Shown here piece after piece: positions 1 through 7,003 of a DNA stretch of 64,000 nt. The position numbers and the translations under genes were made by a program. The stretch is from Paenibacillus oleatilyticus (GTDB taxonomy: Bacteria > Bacillota > Bacilli > Paenibacillales > NBRC-103111), in assembly GCF_018998565.1 (NCBI RefSeq), contig NZ_JAHNZO010000013.1, positions 6,666-70,665 on the forward strand. The letters are read 5' to 3'. The notes beneath the pieces are model-generated. The model saw only the letters and a list, made by a program, of their open reading frames with translations, was not told the origin of the DNA and ran no database searches. Numbering within the stretch: position 1 is the stretch's first letter; each line of letters starts with the position of its first letter.

Positions 1-111
1 GCAGGTGGGATGAGAACCGGAGGTTCGTCGGAGCGTAAGCTTCGGTAGGAATGCATCGCAGTCGGCCACGAAGTGGATGCATCCCACCCTCTCCGCCATA
101 CATACAAGTAC

Positions 112-138
112 ACGATCCCAAATAAGGGGTCGTTTTTT
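112..138 (+). terminator. Terminator of first tandem unit
   Basis: Stem CGATCCC (113-119) pairs with GGGGTCG (126-132), one G-T pair included, and is followed by six T. Confidence 0.75.
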
Positions 139-262
139 GTATGGGGAGCAAGCAGGTGGGATGAGAACCGGAGGTTCGTCGGAGCGTAAGCTTCGGTAGG
201 AATGCATCGCAGTCGGCCACGAAGTGGACGCATCCCACCCTCTCCGCCATACATACAAGTAT

Positions 263-290
263 ACGACCCCAAATGAGGGGTCGTTTTTTT
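263..290 (+). terminator. Terminator of second tandem unit
   Basis: Perfect 7-bp stem CGACCCC (264-270) / GGGGTCG (277-283), followed by seven T. Compared with copy 1, the G-T pair has become a Watson-Crick pair, so stem formation is conserved. Confidence 0.85.
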
Positions 291-369
291 GATGGCTTTT
301 TTTGCTGCTACGTCCTTGGTATAAGAAGGCCGCGCACTTCGCATGTTAACAACCATGGAGGTGTGGCTG

Positions 370-717
370 ATGAGTAAAAAGGACAGCTTGCAAGTGGACA
401 ACCAACGTTTGGCGGAAGCTTGGGCGAGAACGCTGCCGACCGTCCTGAACGCCTCGGACCGTGCGGAAGTGAAGGCAGATGAAGCGGAACCAAACGTTAT
501 CCGGATTCATATTGCGACAGCCGGACGGAGCAATTACAGCTTCGATTTTAAATGTACGTATGTCGATTCGCGGGAAGTGCAGGTGGAGTTGGTCGATGTC
601 GAGAGGGAAGGGACGGCTGTCGACGAGCGGACCGACGTCATTCAAACGCTTGTCGACGATTATGTGAGGCATATCCACGAATGTGCCCAGCAGCTTCATG
701 CTTTTACGCACAGCTAA
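370..717 (+). CDS. Hypothetical 115-residue acidic protein
   Basis: I do not recognise this protein. It is a small soluble-looking protein rich in D, E and V, without signal peptide, membrane segment or cysteine pattern (one Cys near the middle, one near the end). A longer reading from 343 is open, but a good Shine-Dalgarno (GGAGGTG, 357-363) sits 6 bases before the ATG at 370, so that start is chosen (protein MSKKDSLQVDNQ...). The next two small genes follow on the same strand with short gaps and their own ribosome sites, ending in a shared terminator at 1085. That suggests one transcript, and since the last gene looks like a spore-protein gene, expression during sporulation is possible but unproven. 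Confidence 0.6.
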   Translation: MSKKDSLQVDNQRLAEAWARTLPTVLNASDRAEVKADEAEPNVIRIHIATAGRSNYSFDFKCTYVDSREVQVELVDVEREGTAVDERTDVIQTLVDDYVRHIHECAQQLHAFTHS

Positions 718-735
718 ACGGAGGTAGGTCGCATC

Positions 736-915
736 ATGACTCAAAATAAAAGCAGCGTCGATAAAAATTTGCAAAATGTCGTGAAAGATTTGGACAAAAA
801 GACGGTGACCAGCCATCAGGCTCAACAAGTGCAGCAGCAAACAAACGATCATCGGCACCAGGATGCCTTGAACCACGATAAACCGCCTCATGAGCCGATG
901 TCCGATATCGACTGA
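736..915 (+). CDS. Hypothetical 59-residue Gln/His/Asp-rich protein
   Basis: This short reading frame begins MTQNKSSVDKNLQ and ends PMSDID. It is very hydrophilic and rich in Q, H, D and K, with no Cys or Trp and no hydrophobic stretch, so it should be soluble and possibly disordered. The ribosome site GGAGGT (720-725) lies about 10 bases before the ATG. It starts 18 bases after the 115-residue gene and is followed 17 bases later by the sspP-like gene. I recognise no family. Its composition resembles minor small acid-soluble spore proteins in general, but no specific motif supports that. Confidence 0.5.
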   Translation: MTQNKSSVDKNLQNVVKDLDKKTVTSHQAQQVQQQTNDHRHQDALNHDKPPHEPMSDID

Positions 916-932
916 AGGGAGAAGGTCTCACG

Positions 933-1076
933 ATGCCTAAAGATATTCCGCAGCCTGTCAACCCTCCTAGCGGCCGGCACAACCGGGAAGAGAGCCGTCA
1001 GCCGAACGTCCCCTTGTCCGGTTCGAAAAAAGTAAAAAATCAAAACCACAGCCGCCAAAATAATGGCGAAGGGTAG
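933..1076 (+). CDS. sspP: Probable small acid-soluble spore protein P (SspP)
   Basis: The 47-residue product has the core PLSGSKKVKNQNHSRQ near its C-terminus. B. subtilis SspP (48 residues) has a very similar Pro-Leu-x-Gly-Ser-Lys-Lys-Val-Lys-Asn-x-Asn-His-x-Arg-Gln stretch at the same place. SspP is a minor small acid-soluble spore core protein made in the forespore. The length, the Pro-rich N-terminal half and the basic C-terminal half fit that family. The start is the ATG at 933, with the weak site GAAGG at 921-925 before it. It is the last gene of a three-gene set and is followed at once by a terminator. The match is from memory of the family sequence; a profile search would settle it. 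Confidence 0.7.
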   Translation: MPKDIPQPVNPPSGRHNREESRQPNVPLSGSKKVKNQNHSRQNNGEG

Positions 1077-1084
1077 AACAAATA

Positions 1085-1120
1085 AGCCTCTTACTTTTTG
1101 TAAGAGGCTGTCGTTTTTAT
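1085..1120 (+). terminator. Rho-independent terminator after sspP
   Basis: Perfect 9-bp stem AGCCTCTTA (1085-1093) / TAAGAGGCT (1101-1109) followed by GTCGTTTTTA. Confidence 0.8.
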
Positions 1121-1129
1121 ATTACGTGG

Positions 1130-1324
1130 TTATAGATTGTTTTTTTCTCTCTCCACCCTAAGAAAGCATTCGTTCAATAACAAGTGAGCCATCTCTTCGT
1201 TATCTGCATATCCGTATAACGAAGACCCGCCTGCTATCGCATCACATACATCGTCCAACATGGTACAAATGGAAATGGAGTATTCATCATAAATGATGTA
1301 ATAGCAGCTGTTTGCCGGCATCAT
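1130..1324 (-). CDS. Hypothetical 64-residue protein
   Basis: A small acidic protein that I cannot assign to a family. It reads MMPANSCYYIIYDEYSISIC... and ends REKNNL, with three cysteines in the first 30 residues and a Gly-Gly-Ser-Ser-Leu-Tyr-Gly-Tyr stretch in the middle. There is no membrane segment. On the minus strand a Shine-Dalgarno (GAGGTGG) lies directly upstream of tandem ATGs at 1324 and 1321, which supports translation and makes the upstream GTG at 1330 unlikely. It is convergent with the sspP set and divergent from map, so it is probably transcribed alone. Confidence 0.5.
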   Translation of the reverse strand: MMPANSCYYIIYDEYSISICTMLDDVCDAIAGGSSLYGYADNEEMAHLLLNECFLRVEREKNNL

Positions 1325-1394
1325 GTCCACCTCGATTTTGTGATTGAAACCTTATTTTACCATAGAGTGCACCAAAAGAGAATGCATTTTTTGC

Positions 1395-1408
1395 GTGATA
1401 TTAATCAC
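1395..1408. promoter_or_regulatory. FNR/CRP-type inverted repeat (weak candidate)
   Basis: GTGATATTAATCAC is a GTGA-N6-TCAC inverted repeat, the core of the FNR/CRP operator class (TGTGA-N6-TCACA), but the outer T/A are missing. It lies between the divergent 64-residue gene and map, 71 bases from the former and 184 from the latter. This is only a pattern match and no promoter is obvious around it. The rest of 1325-1591 shows nothing else I can name. Confidence 0.25.
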
Positions 1409-1591
1409 CTTTTGCGTCATAATGCACAAGTCCTTGCGTGGATTTGTAATCGAAAAGAGCTTATCTCAACTTGAGTGGCAGGACACGGGGAATCGTCGTA
1501 AAATAGTTTGAAACCGACTGTTGCCTGCCGTGCATCGGGATTCCTCCACGTTGCACGCAATCAATGATCGTCGGAGGGGGGGAGTGGTCTG

Positions 1592-2335
1592 ATGATTCAT
1601 TTGAAAACGCCGCAAGAAATTGCTTTAATGGCCAAAGCTGGAGCCGTTTTAGCCAAATGCCATCAAGAAATCGCCAAGATGGTTCGTCCCGGACTTACGA
1701 CGCTTGAAATCAATGATTTTGCCGAACGGTTCATAAATGAGCATGGTGCAAAACAAGTGACCAAGGGCTACAAAGGATATCCGTTCGCCACCTGCGCTTC
1801 CGTGAACGATGTTATTGCCCACGGTTTTCCCAGCGAAGAGCCTCTGCAGGAGGGAGATATTTTAAAGATGGATATTGTCTGCAGCTACGATGGGTGGATG
1901 GCCGACTCTTGCCGTACGTATGCCGTCGGAAAAATATCGGAGGAAGCGGAGCGGTTGGTTCGTGTCACGAAGGAGTGTCTGGATCTATCCATCCCTAAAG
2001 CCATTGTCGGCAATCGAATCGGAGACGTCATGCATGTAGTGCAGCAGCACGCTCAGCAGGCGGGCTTTTCCATCGTTCGCGATTTAGTCGGACACGGTAT
2101 CGGCCGTGAAATGCACGAAGAGCCTTCCTTTGCGCATGTCGGCAAGCCAGGGCGCGGATTTCTGCTGGAGGAAGGCATGGTTATTACGATCGAACCAATG
2201 ATCAACGCGGGAAAGCATGAGATGTTTATCGACTTCGACGGCTGGACTGCCAGAACGTACGACGGGAGCCTGTCGGCGCAATTCGAGCATACGGTTGCCA
2301 TTACCCGCGACGGTCCGCTCATTTTAACCGAATAA
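1592..2335 (+). CDS. map: Methionine aminopeptidase, type I
   Basis: Removes the initiator methionine from nascent proteins in the cytoplasm, after the formyl group is taken off. At 247 residues it has the normal type I length. All five metal ligands of the pita-bread fold are visible: Asp94, Asp105, His168, Glu201 and Glu232, plus the substrate-side His77. There is no N-terminal zinc-finger extension. A very strong ribosome site (GGAGGGGGGG near 1573-1582) precedes the ATG. In many Firmicutes map sits in the ribosomal-protein region next to adk and infA. Here it stands alone between unrelated small genes and ends in its own hairpin, so it is either a second, stand-alone copy of the kind B. 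subtilis also carries (YflG type) or a relocated gene. Confidence 0.93.
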   Translation: MIHLKTPQEIALMAKAGAVLAKCHQEIAKMVRPGLTTLEINDFAERFINEHGAKQVTKGYKGYPFATCASVNDVIAHGFPSEEPLQEGDILKMDIVCSYDGWMADSCRTYAVGKISEEAERLVRVTKECLDLSIPKAIVGNRIGDVMHVVQQHAQQAGFSIVRDLVGHGIGREMHEEPSFAHVGKPGRGFLLEEGMVITIEPMINAGKHEMFIDFDGWTARTYDGSLSAQFEHTVAITRDGPLILTE

Positions 2336-2340
2336 AGAAG

Positions 2341-2381
2341 AAGAGCCTGCGGCACGAAACGAATTCGTACTGTAGGCTCTT
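2341..2381. terminator. Hairpin between map and the convergent small gene
   Basis: AAGAGCCT (2341-2348) pairs with AGGCTCTT (2374-2381). On the minus strand it is followed by CTTCTTT, and on the plus strand by no T-run. It probably serves the convergent pair in both directions, better for the minus-strand gene. Confidence 0.5.
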
Positions 2382-2389
2382 GGCCGTTA

Positions 2390-2542
2390 TCAAGCTTGCT
2401 CGTTCGGTTGGTTTTTTGGCGTTTCCGAGACATCGGTCCGTTTCGAAGAGCCCAGTTCGCCGGTGGCGTCCGGCTTGACATCGTTAATCGCTTCGTTGTT
2501 GAAAATGTAAATCTCTTCATCCGAATCGTTCCTGCTAACCAT
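2390..2542 (-). CDS. Hypothetical 50-residue acidic protein
   Basis: The frame is open further upstream to 2605, but a clear ribosome site (GAGGTG, 6 bases before) points to the ATG at 2542, giving a 50-residue product that starts MVSRNDSDEEIYIF and ends NQPNEQA. It is strongly acidic and polar, with no Cys, no membrane segment and no motif I recognise. It lies on the same strand just downstream of tRNA-Arg and the tRNA terminator, so it may rely on read-through or a promoter I cannot see. It is not long enough to exclude a chance frame, though the ribosome site argues for a gene. Confidence 0.45.
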   Translation of the reverse strand: MVSRNDSDEEIYIFNNEAINDVKPDATGELGSSKRTDVSETPKNQPNEQA

Positions 2543-2605
2543 CGGCGTCACCTCAACGCTAGTATGGCATGAGGAACATTTTTTAATGCACGCCTGCGCA
2601 GGCAT

Positions 2606-2635
2606 AAAAAAAAAAGAGGTCTCTTCAGAGCCTCT
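2606..2635 (-). terminator. Terminator of tRNA-Arg
   Basis: Read on the minus strand, AGAGGCTC-TGAA-GAGACCTCT forms a stem with one mismatch and runs straight into ten T (plus-strand A-run 2606-2615). Confidence 0.8.
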
Positions 2636-2669
2636 GCTTTTGCTGTCGTCGGATCTTACATAAGTAATA

Positions 2670-2742
<73 letters not shown>

Positions 2743-2760
2743 TCAATTCAAGCAATATTC

Positions 2761-2769
2761 ATTATACCA
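2761..2769 (-). promoter_or_regulatory. Extended -10 promoter of tRNA-Arg
   Basis: The minus strand reads TGGTATAAT, an extended -10 (TGnTATAAT), about 18 bases upstream of the tRNA 5' end. No good -35 is visible at 17 bases. Confidence 0.6.
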
Positions 2770-2933
2770 TACCGCGCAAAGGGAATAAAGTCGATCACCG
2801 TTAACGAGCTGCAGAACGAAACGAAAAAATATACAGGTGGAGCATAAATTAGCACATGTTCTGCACAAGGAAAAGTTTGGTATGTTCTTCTTGCAAGCGT
2901 TTTCTAAAATTCAATGAATCGGAGGTATGCATT

Positions 2934-5711
2934 ATGGCTTGGCGCAAGTGGATAGGTTTCCCCCTTTCTTTTATCCTGGCCGTAACGCTTGGAATGCCGG
3001 CTATGAAAACGGAGGCGTCAGAGCAGCCTGTCAATCTGGTACGGAATAAGCCGGTCCAAACAAGCTCGCAAGCAAGCTCCACCGGACCGGGGGCAGCCGC
3101 GGTCGACGGCGATGCCTCGACGTTCTGGCAGCCCCTGGCGAAAGATCGGGAGGATATGAATGTGTGGATCTCGGCGGATTTGGGCAAGGCGGAAACGTTC
3201 AATACATTTACAGTATCGTTTCGGAGTGTGGACATGGTGTCGGCTGTAAGCGCACTTGTGTCGTCGGACGGTACGACTTGGGAAGAGGTTGCGTCCAAGA
3301 AAAGCGATTTGACCGTACAGGATAAAATCCGGTTTAAGGATACCTCTGCGCGGTACGTGAAGCTGGATATTACGCTTAGCAAGAACAGCAATGTCAATTT
3401 GTTCGAATGGGGCGTTTATCGGGAGACTGGGGACGGCCCGGGACCGAATCCGGAAGAACCGGTCATTCCGTCCGATTTGGCAAGCGTTTATTTCGTTAAG
3501 GAGGACGGGCAGCCTTATGCCGTAAACGAAGCGATTGAGATGAAGAAGGGCGAGTCGAGAACGTTATCGCTGAGCCTGAAAGGAAAGCGAAAGAACGGCG
3601 AGATCGTCGACTTGTCCAAGTACAATAAAACGTTAAAAACGAATACAAAGTTCATCACGGTGGAGCAGAACGGAACCGTTACGGCGCTTCAGGCCGGAGC
3701 GAGCACGGTGTATACGGAAGTGAAGGTCACCAAGGACCTGACGCTGACTACTCCGGATATTTGGATCTTGGTCAAAGATCCGAACGAGTTTTTGGCGGAA
3801 GCCTTGATTGCGAATACTTCGCTTGTTCACCCCCGTATGAAGACGGAGATCGGCCAGCCGGCGGTACTTCAGCCCGGTGACGATTTTCCGGCCGTATCGG
3901 TGCAGGCAAATGTGAAGCTGGACGTGAGCGGGAGAGTGGTCCGGAACGGTCAGCCTGTTGCAGTTATTCCGAAAGTAGCTGTGAACAAGTCGGAAACGAA
4001 GAACGTTACGCTTCCGTTCAAAGCTAATCAATCCGGGAGCTACGAAATCCGGCTGACGCTGCAAAGAGAAGGTCTGCCTCCGGCCTATGACGTGTTCTAT
4101 TTTACGGTGATGGATTCGGCTGCGATTCCGGACGGGCAGAGCAGCATTGCATATACGGGACCTGACGGGAAGCTTGTGTATGTCCCGGACTATAAAGGCA
4201 ACCGGGTGATCGATTTCTCGAACGCCGGGTATATGGGCGGCGGGGTCCAACTACCGGATGTGCAGGCCCGGGTAGCCGTCGAACCGGGAGAAGGCGACGC
4301 TACGGCGCGAATTCAACAAGCGATCAATCAGGTGTCCCAAATGCCGGTCGGGCCCGACGGCTTCCGTGGAGCGGTCCTGCTGAAAAAGGGACGCTACGAG
4401 ATCGAAGGCACGCTGTACGTGCGGACGAGCGGCGTCGTGCTGCGTGGGGAAGGGCAGGACGAGGGAGGGACGCTCCTGTTCGGCTCGGGGAACAAACCGC
4501 GCAATCTGATCGAAATCGGCTCCTTCAAAGGGCCGGTTATCGACAACGCTTCCATGACGGACGTTACGGACCTGTATGTCCCTTCGGGGGCGAAAACGTT
4601 TCACGTGAAAGATGCCAGCGCCTACAAAGTAGGCGATAAAGTCATCGTGCGTCGCATCGGCAATGCCCGTTTTATTACCGAAATCGGCATGGATTATATT
4701 TATAAACGGCCGGGAGGCACCGTGAGTCAATGGGGGCCATTTAACCTTGATTTTGACCGGGTCATTACCGGTATTAACGGCAATGAGATTACGGTGGACG
4801 CGGCGCTGGCGAACAGCATCGAGCTTCGTTGGGGCGGCGGACAGCTCTATAAATACAATGACGACGAGCGGATCGAAAAAATCGGCGTAGAGAAGATGCG
4901 GGTGGATTCGGCTTTTGACCCGTCCGTCATCGATACGACCATGGATAACGGCAAGACCGATCCGTATTATGCCGATGAGAAGCATACCGAGCGCTTTGTC
5001 ATGATGAACAGCGTGAAAAATGCCTGGGTCCGGGATGTGACCGGATATCACTTGGCCTATGCCTTGGTGCAAATGGGCCGCCATGCGAAATGGGTAACCG
5101 TACAGGACTCCAAAGTGTTCGATATGGTCAGCATAATTACAGGCGGCCGACGTTATGCCTACTACATTCAAGGGCAGCAAAATTTAGTGCAGCGTACGTA
5201 TGCGGAGACGGCAAGGCACGGTTATGTGGTGGACAGCCGTGTGCAGGGGCCTAACGTATTTCTCGAAGGCGAGAGCCGGATCGACTACAATACAAGCGAA
5301 CCTCATCACCGCTGGTCGGTTGGCGGGTTGTTCGATAATATCAAATCTCCGATCGCGATCCGGGACCGGGCTTGGCTGGGAAGCGGCCACGGCTGGGCGG
5401 GAGCAAATTACGTGACATGGAATACCGAAGGCAAGCTGACAAGCCAGCAGCCGCCGACGGCCCAAAACTATGCGATCGGTCACGTCGGAGAGAAGGTTCC
5501 CGGATTTTTACCGGATACGGATTACGATACAAGGCCGCGCAAGGATGCTTACTGGGAGTTGCATGGGCGCCACGTGACGCCGCTCAGCCTATACAAGCAG
5601 CAATTAAAAGAGCGCTTGGGCGAGCAGGCGCTGCAAAATATCGCTTACCGTCCGGTAGGGGGAGGTTCGCTGGATACCCCGATCCCCCAGCAATCATCTC
5701 AAGGCAATTAG
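2934..5711 (+). CDS. Secreted discoidin / Ig-like / parallel beta-helix protein
   Basis: A 925-residue exported protein. Residues 1-29 form a Sec signal peptide (MAWRKWIGFPLSF then a hydrophobic run, cleavage near TEA-SEQ). Residues about 30-165 resemble an F5/8 type C (discoidin, CBM32-like) carbohydrate-binding domain: LVRNKPVQTSS at the start, DGDASTFWQP, ISADLGKAETF and VNLFEWGVY at the end. A Pro-rich linker leads to a bacterial Ig-like segment (about 180-285) and a second sandwich region. From about residue 445 to 830 the features are those of a right-handed parallel beta-helix (GDATARIQQAINQV, GAVLLKKGRYEIEG, RTSGVVLRGEG), as in polysaccharide lyases and glycosidases. The likely role is binding and degrading a plant or microbial polysaccharide outside the cell; the exact substrate cannot be read. 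The frame is open from 2856, but GGAGGT (2921-2926) fixes the ATG at 2934. There is no SLH or sortase anchor. Confidence 0.85.
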   Translation: MAWRKWIGFPLSFILAVTLGMPAMKTEASEQPVNLVRNKPVQTSSQASSTGPGAAAVDGDASTFWQPLAKDREDMNVWISADLGKAETFNTFTVSFRSVDMVSAVSALVSSDGTTWEEVASKKSDLTVQDKIRFKDTSARYVKLDITLSKNSNVNLFEWGVYRETGDGPGPNPEEPVIPSDLASVYFVKEDGQPYAVNEAIEMKKGESRTLSLSLKGKRKNGEIVDLSKYNKTLKTNTKFITVEQNGTVTALQAGASTVYTEVKVTKDLTLTTPDIWILVKDPNEFLAEALIANTSLVHPRMKTEIGQPAVLQPGDDFPAVSVQANVKLDVSGRVVRNGQPVAVIPKVAVNKSETKNVTLPFKANQSGSYEIRLTLQREGLPPAYDVFYFTVMDSAAIPDGQSSIAYTGPDGKLVYVPDYKGNRVIDFSNAGYMGGGVQLPDVQARVAVEPGEGDATARIQQAINQVSQMPVGPDGFRGAVLLKKGRYEIEGTLYVRTSGVVLRGEGQDEGGTLLFGSGNKPRNLIEIGSFKGPVIDNASMTDVTDLYVPSGAKTFHVKDASAYKVGDKVIVRRIGNARFITEIGMDYIYKRPGGTVSQWGPFNLDFDRVITGINGNEITVDAALANSIELRWGGGQLYKYNDDERIEKIGVEKMRVDSAFDPSVIDTTMDNGKTDPYYADEKHTERFVMMNSVKNAWVRDVTGYHLAYALVQMGRHAKWVTVQDSKVFDMVSIITGGRRYAYYIQGQQNLVQRTYAETARHGYVVDSRVQGPNVFLEGESRIDYNTSEPHHRWSVGGLFDNIKSPIAIRDRAWLGSGHGWAGANYVTWNTEGKLTSQQPPTAQNYAIGHVGEKVPGFLPDTDYDTRPRKDAYWELHGRHVTPLSLYKQQLKERLGEQALQNIAYRPVGGGSLDTPIPQQSSQGN

Positions 5712-5788
5712 TACGAAGGGAGCCGAGAAACGTCTCGAACCGCAGCAGCTGTATGCCGCATTTTATGAATTTATAGCATTCGTTACAG

Positions 5789-5822
5789 GAGCCGGGCGTT
5801 GTCCGGCTCTTGTTTTGTTTTC
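5789..5822 (+). terminator. Terminator after the beta-helix gene
   Basis: Stem GAGCCGG (5789-5795) / CCGGCTC (5803-5809) followed by TTGTTTTGTTTTT-like T-rich DNA. Confidence 0.8.
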
Positions 5823-5824
5823 CA

Positions 5825-5853
5825 TTGTTCTTGTTAGGGGTGACCGTTACAAT
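5825..5853 (+). promoter_or_regulatory. SigA-type promoter of the ECF sigma operon
   Basis: TTGTTC (5825-5830), 17-base spacer, TACAAT (5848-5853). It lies about 90 bases upstream of the proposed sigma start. No ECF-type -35 with an AAC core is evident, so autoregulation cannot be claimed. Confidence 0.5.
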
Positions 5854-5942
5854 AAAAAGATATTTTTTTAAGTTTCAAAAAAATAATGCAGGGTTTGATT
5901 AGCCCCGGTTCGTCTATTCGCAGAGAAGGGAGGGGGAGAACG

Positions 5943-6494
5943 ATTACAGAAGAAGCATGGATTGCGCGCATCATATCGGGCGATGCGGATGCGTTCCGTG
6001 AACTTGTGGACAAATATGGAAATTATTTGTTTCAAGCGGTTTACGGGGTATTGCGTTCGACAAAAGATGCAGAAGACGTCACGCAGGAAGCGCTGCTGAA
6101 AATATATGCGTCTCTCCCCCAGTACCGGTATCAAGGCTTTAAAACCTGGCTCACGCGAATCGCCGTCAATAAAGCGATCGATTTCAAACGGTCGCAGGAT
6201 CGCAAGAAAGAAGAGTTAACGGATGACTGGGAGGGACGCACGCCTCCCGAACCGACCCAGAGCAACCCCGTAGAGACGCAGGTCATCCGACGCGAGAGAA
6301 GCACCTATGTTCGTGAACGTCTGGATCGTCTGCCGGAAAATTACCGGGATGTCGTGGTCGCCTTTTATATCGAGGAAAAAAGCTATCAACAGATCGCCGA
6401 AGAGCAGCAGGTCGCGATCAAAACGGTAGAATCGAAGCTGTACCGGGCAAAGCAATATATGCGGAAGGTTTGGAAGGAGGAGGAGTGGGAATGA
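5943..6494 (+). CDS. ECF RNA polymerase sigma factor
   Basis: An alternative sigma factor of the ECF class, which directs RNA polymerase to a stress- or envelope-type regulon. Region 2 is seen in DADAFRELVDKYGNYLF...DAEDVTQEALLKIY and GFKTWLTRIAVNKAIDFKRS. Region 4 is in LDRLPENYRDVVVAFYIEEKSYQQIAEEQQVAIKTVESKLYRAK, a helix-turn-helix. The only in-frame ATG (5886) has no ribosome site. An excellent site (GGAGG at 5929-5933) sits 9 bases before an ATT codon at 5943, which would give I/M-TEEAWIARI, just where ECF proteins normally begin. I therefore favour an ATT start (184-codon frame, 183 residues). The stop codon overlaps the next start (ATGA), so sigma and anti-sigma are translationally coupled. 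Confidence 0.9.
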   Translation: MTEEAWIARIISGDADAFRELVDKYGNYLFQAVYGVLRSTKDAEDVTQEALLKIYASLPQYRYQGFKTWLTRIAVNKAIDFKRSQDRKKEELTDDWEGRTPPEPTQSNPVETQVIRRERSTYVRERLDRLPENYRDVVVAFYIEEKSYQQIAEEQQVAIKTVESKLYRAKQYMRKVWKEEEWE

Positions 6495-7003
6495 ATCGAC
6501 ACAGGCCGCTAAACATCTGGATGCAGTATGTGAACGAAGAGTTGCCGCCGGAGGAGAGGGAGCGCTGTGAGGCGCATCTGGACGGCTGCGACGCCTGCCT
6601 GGAGCTGTACATGGAGTGTATAGGGCAAATGGCCGACAGCCTGCCGGCACTACCGGATACGGACGCTTTTACGGCTGCGGTCATGCAGCGTTGGGCGGAA
6701 GAGCAGCTGCCGGCTCCCGAGGCCAAAGATAATCCGGCGAATCCACCGGCAGAACGCAAACGGCGTATTCCCTGGACGCAGAGTCCCTTCTTCCATTATG
6801 CTGTTGCTGCGGCCATCACGCTGCTCTTAATGAGCACCGGCGTGTTCCACTCGCTCATGGGCCGTCCGGAGCCCGGCCACATATCCTATTCCGCTTCCGA
6901 TCGGACGGAAGCCTACGTTCCGTTCTCCGAAGTCTTGCTGGAGAAAACAATCGGCTTGCTCGATTCCATCCAACCGAAACATGAAAGAGGAGGTACCCGA
7001 TGA
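6491..7003 (+). CDS. Zinc-finger (HC2-type) anti-sigma factor, membrane-anchored
   Basis: The 170-residue product has an N-terminal ZAS/zf-HC2 signature (ERERCEAHLDGCDACLELY, i.e. His-x3-Cys-x2-Cys with an upstream partner), the domain that holds ECF sigma factors inactive. One transmembrane helix follows at about residues 99-120 (FFHYAVAAAITLLLMSTGVF). The remaining 50 residues should lie outside the membrane. The start ATG overlaps the sigma stop by four bases and has a strong GGAGGAGG site. The gene end overlaps the next start in the same way. Holding and releasing the upstream sigma factor is the expected role. The signal sensed is unknown. Confidence 0.85.
   Translation: MNRHRPLNIWMQYVNEELPPEERERCEAHLDGCDACLELYMECIGQMADSLPALPDTDAFTAAVMQRWAEEQLPAPEAKDNPANPPAERKRRIPWTQSPFFHYAVAAAITLLLMSTGVFHSLMGRPEPGHISYSASDRTEAYVPFSEVLLEKTIGLLDSIQPKHERGGTR

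Larger units (their letters stand above)
1..290 (+). repeat. Two tandem 151-bp units ending like a tRNA-Ser gene
   Basis: Unit 1 starts at base 1 and unit 2 at base 152. Over about 138 aligned bases I count four substitutions (78/229, 111/262, 116/267, 124/275). Each unit has a 9-bp inverted repeat (GGTGGGATG at 4-12 and 155-163; CATCCCACC at 80-88 and 231-239), followed by CTCTCCGCCA and a rho-independent terminator. CCCACC-CTCTCCGCCA is what the T-stem 3' strand, acceptor 3' strand and CCA end of a tRNA-Ser look like. No tRNA 5' half (a GGAGAGG acceptor strand) is visible in either unit, so these are at most 3' tRNA fragments with an insertion in the T-loop. The array may continue upstream of the window. 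Confidence 0.7.

Noticed and set aside
1..290. CRISPR array
   Set aside because: There are only two copies, the copies include terminators, and no spacers of regular size separate short repeats.
1592..2335. map as part of a ribosomal-protein operon
   Set aside because: No adk, secY, infA or ribosomal genes flank it, and it has its own strong ribosome site and terminator.
4251..5180. Long minus-strand open frames inside large genes (for example 4251-5180, 31280-32911, 34072-35742, 59350-60654)
   Set aside because: They lie opposite well-supported genes, are rich in Arg/His as expected for antisense frames of GC-rich codons, and lack ribosome sites.
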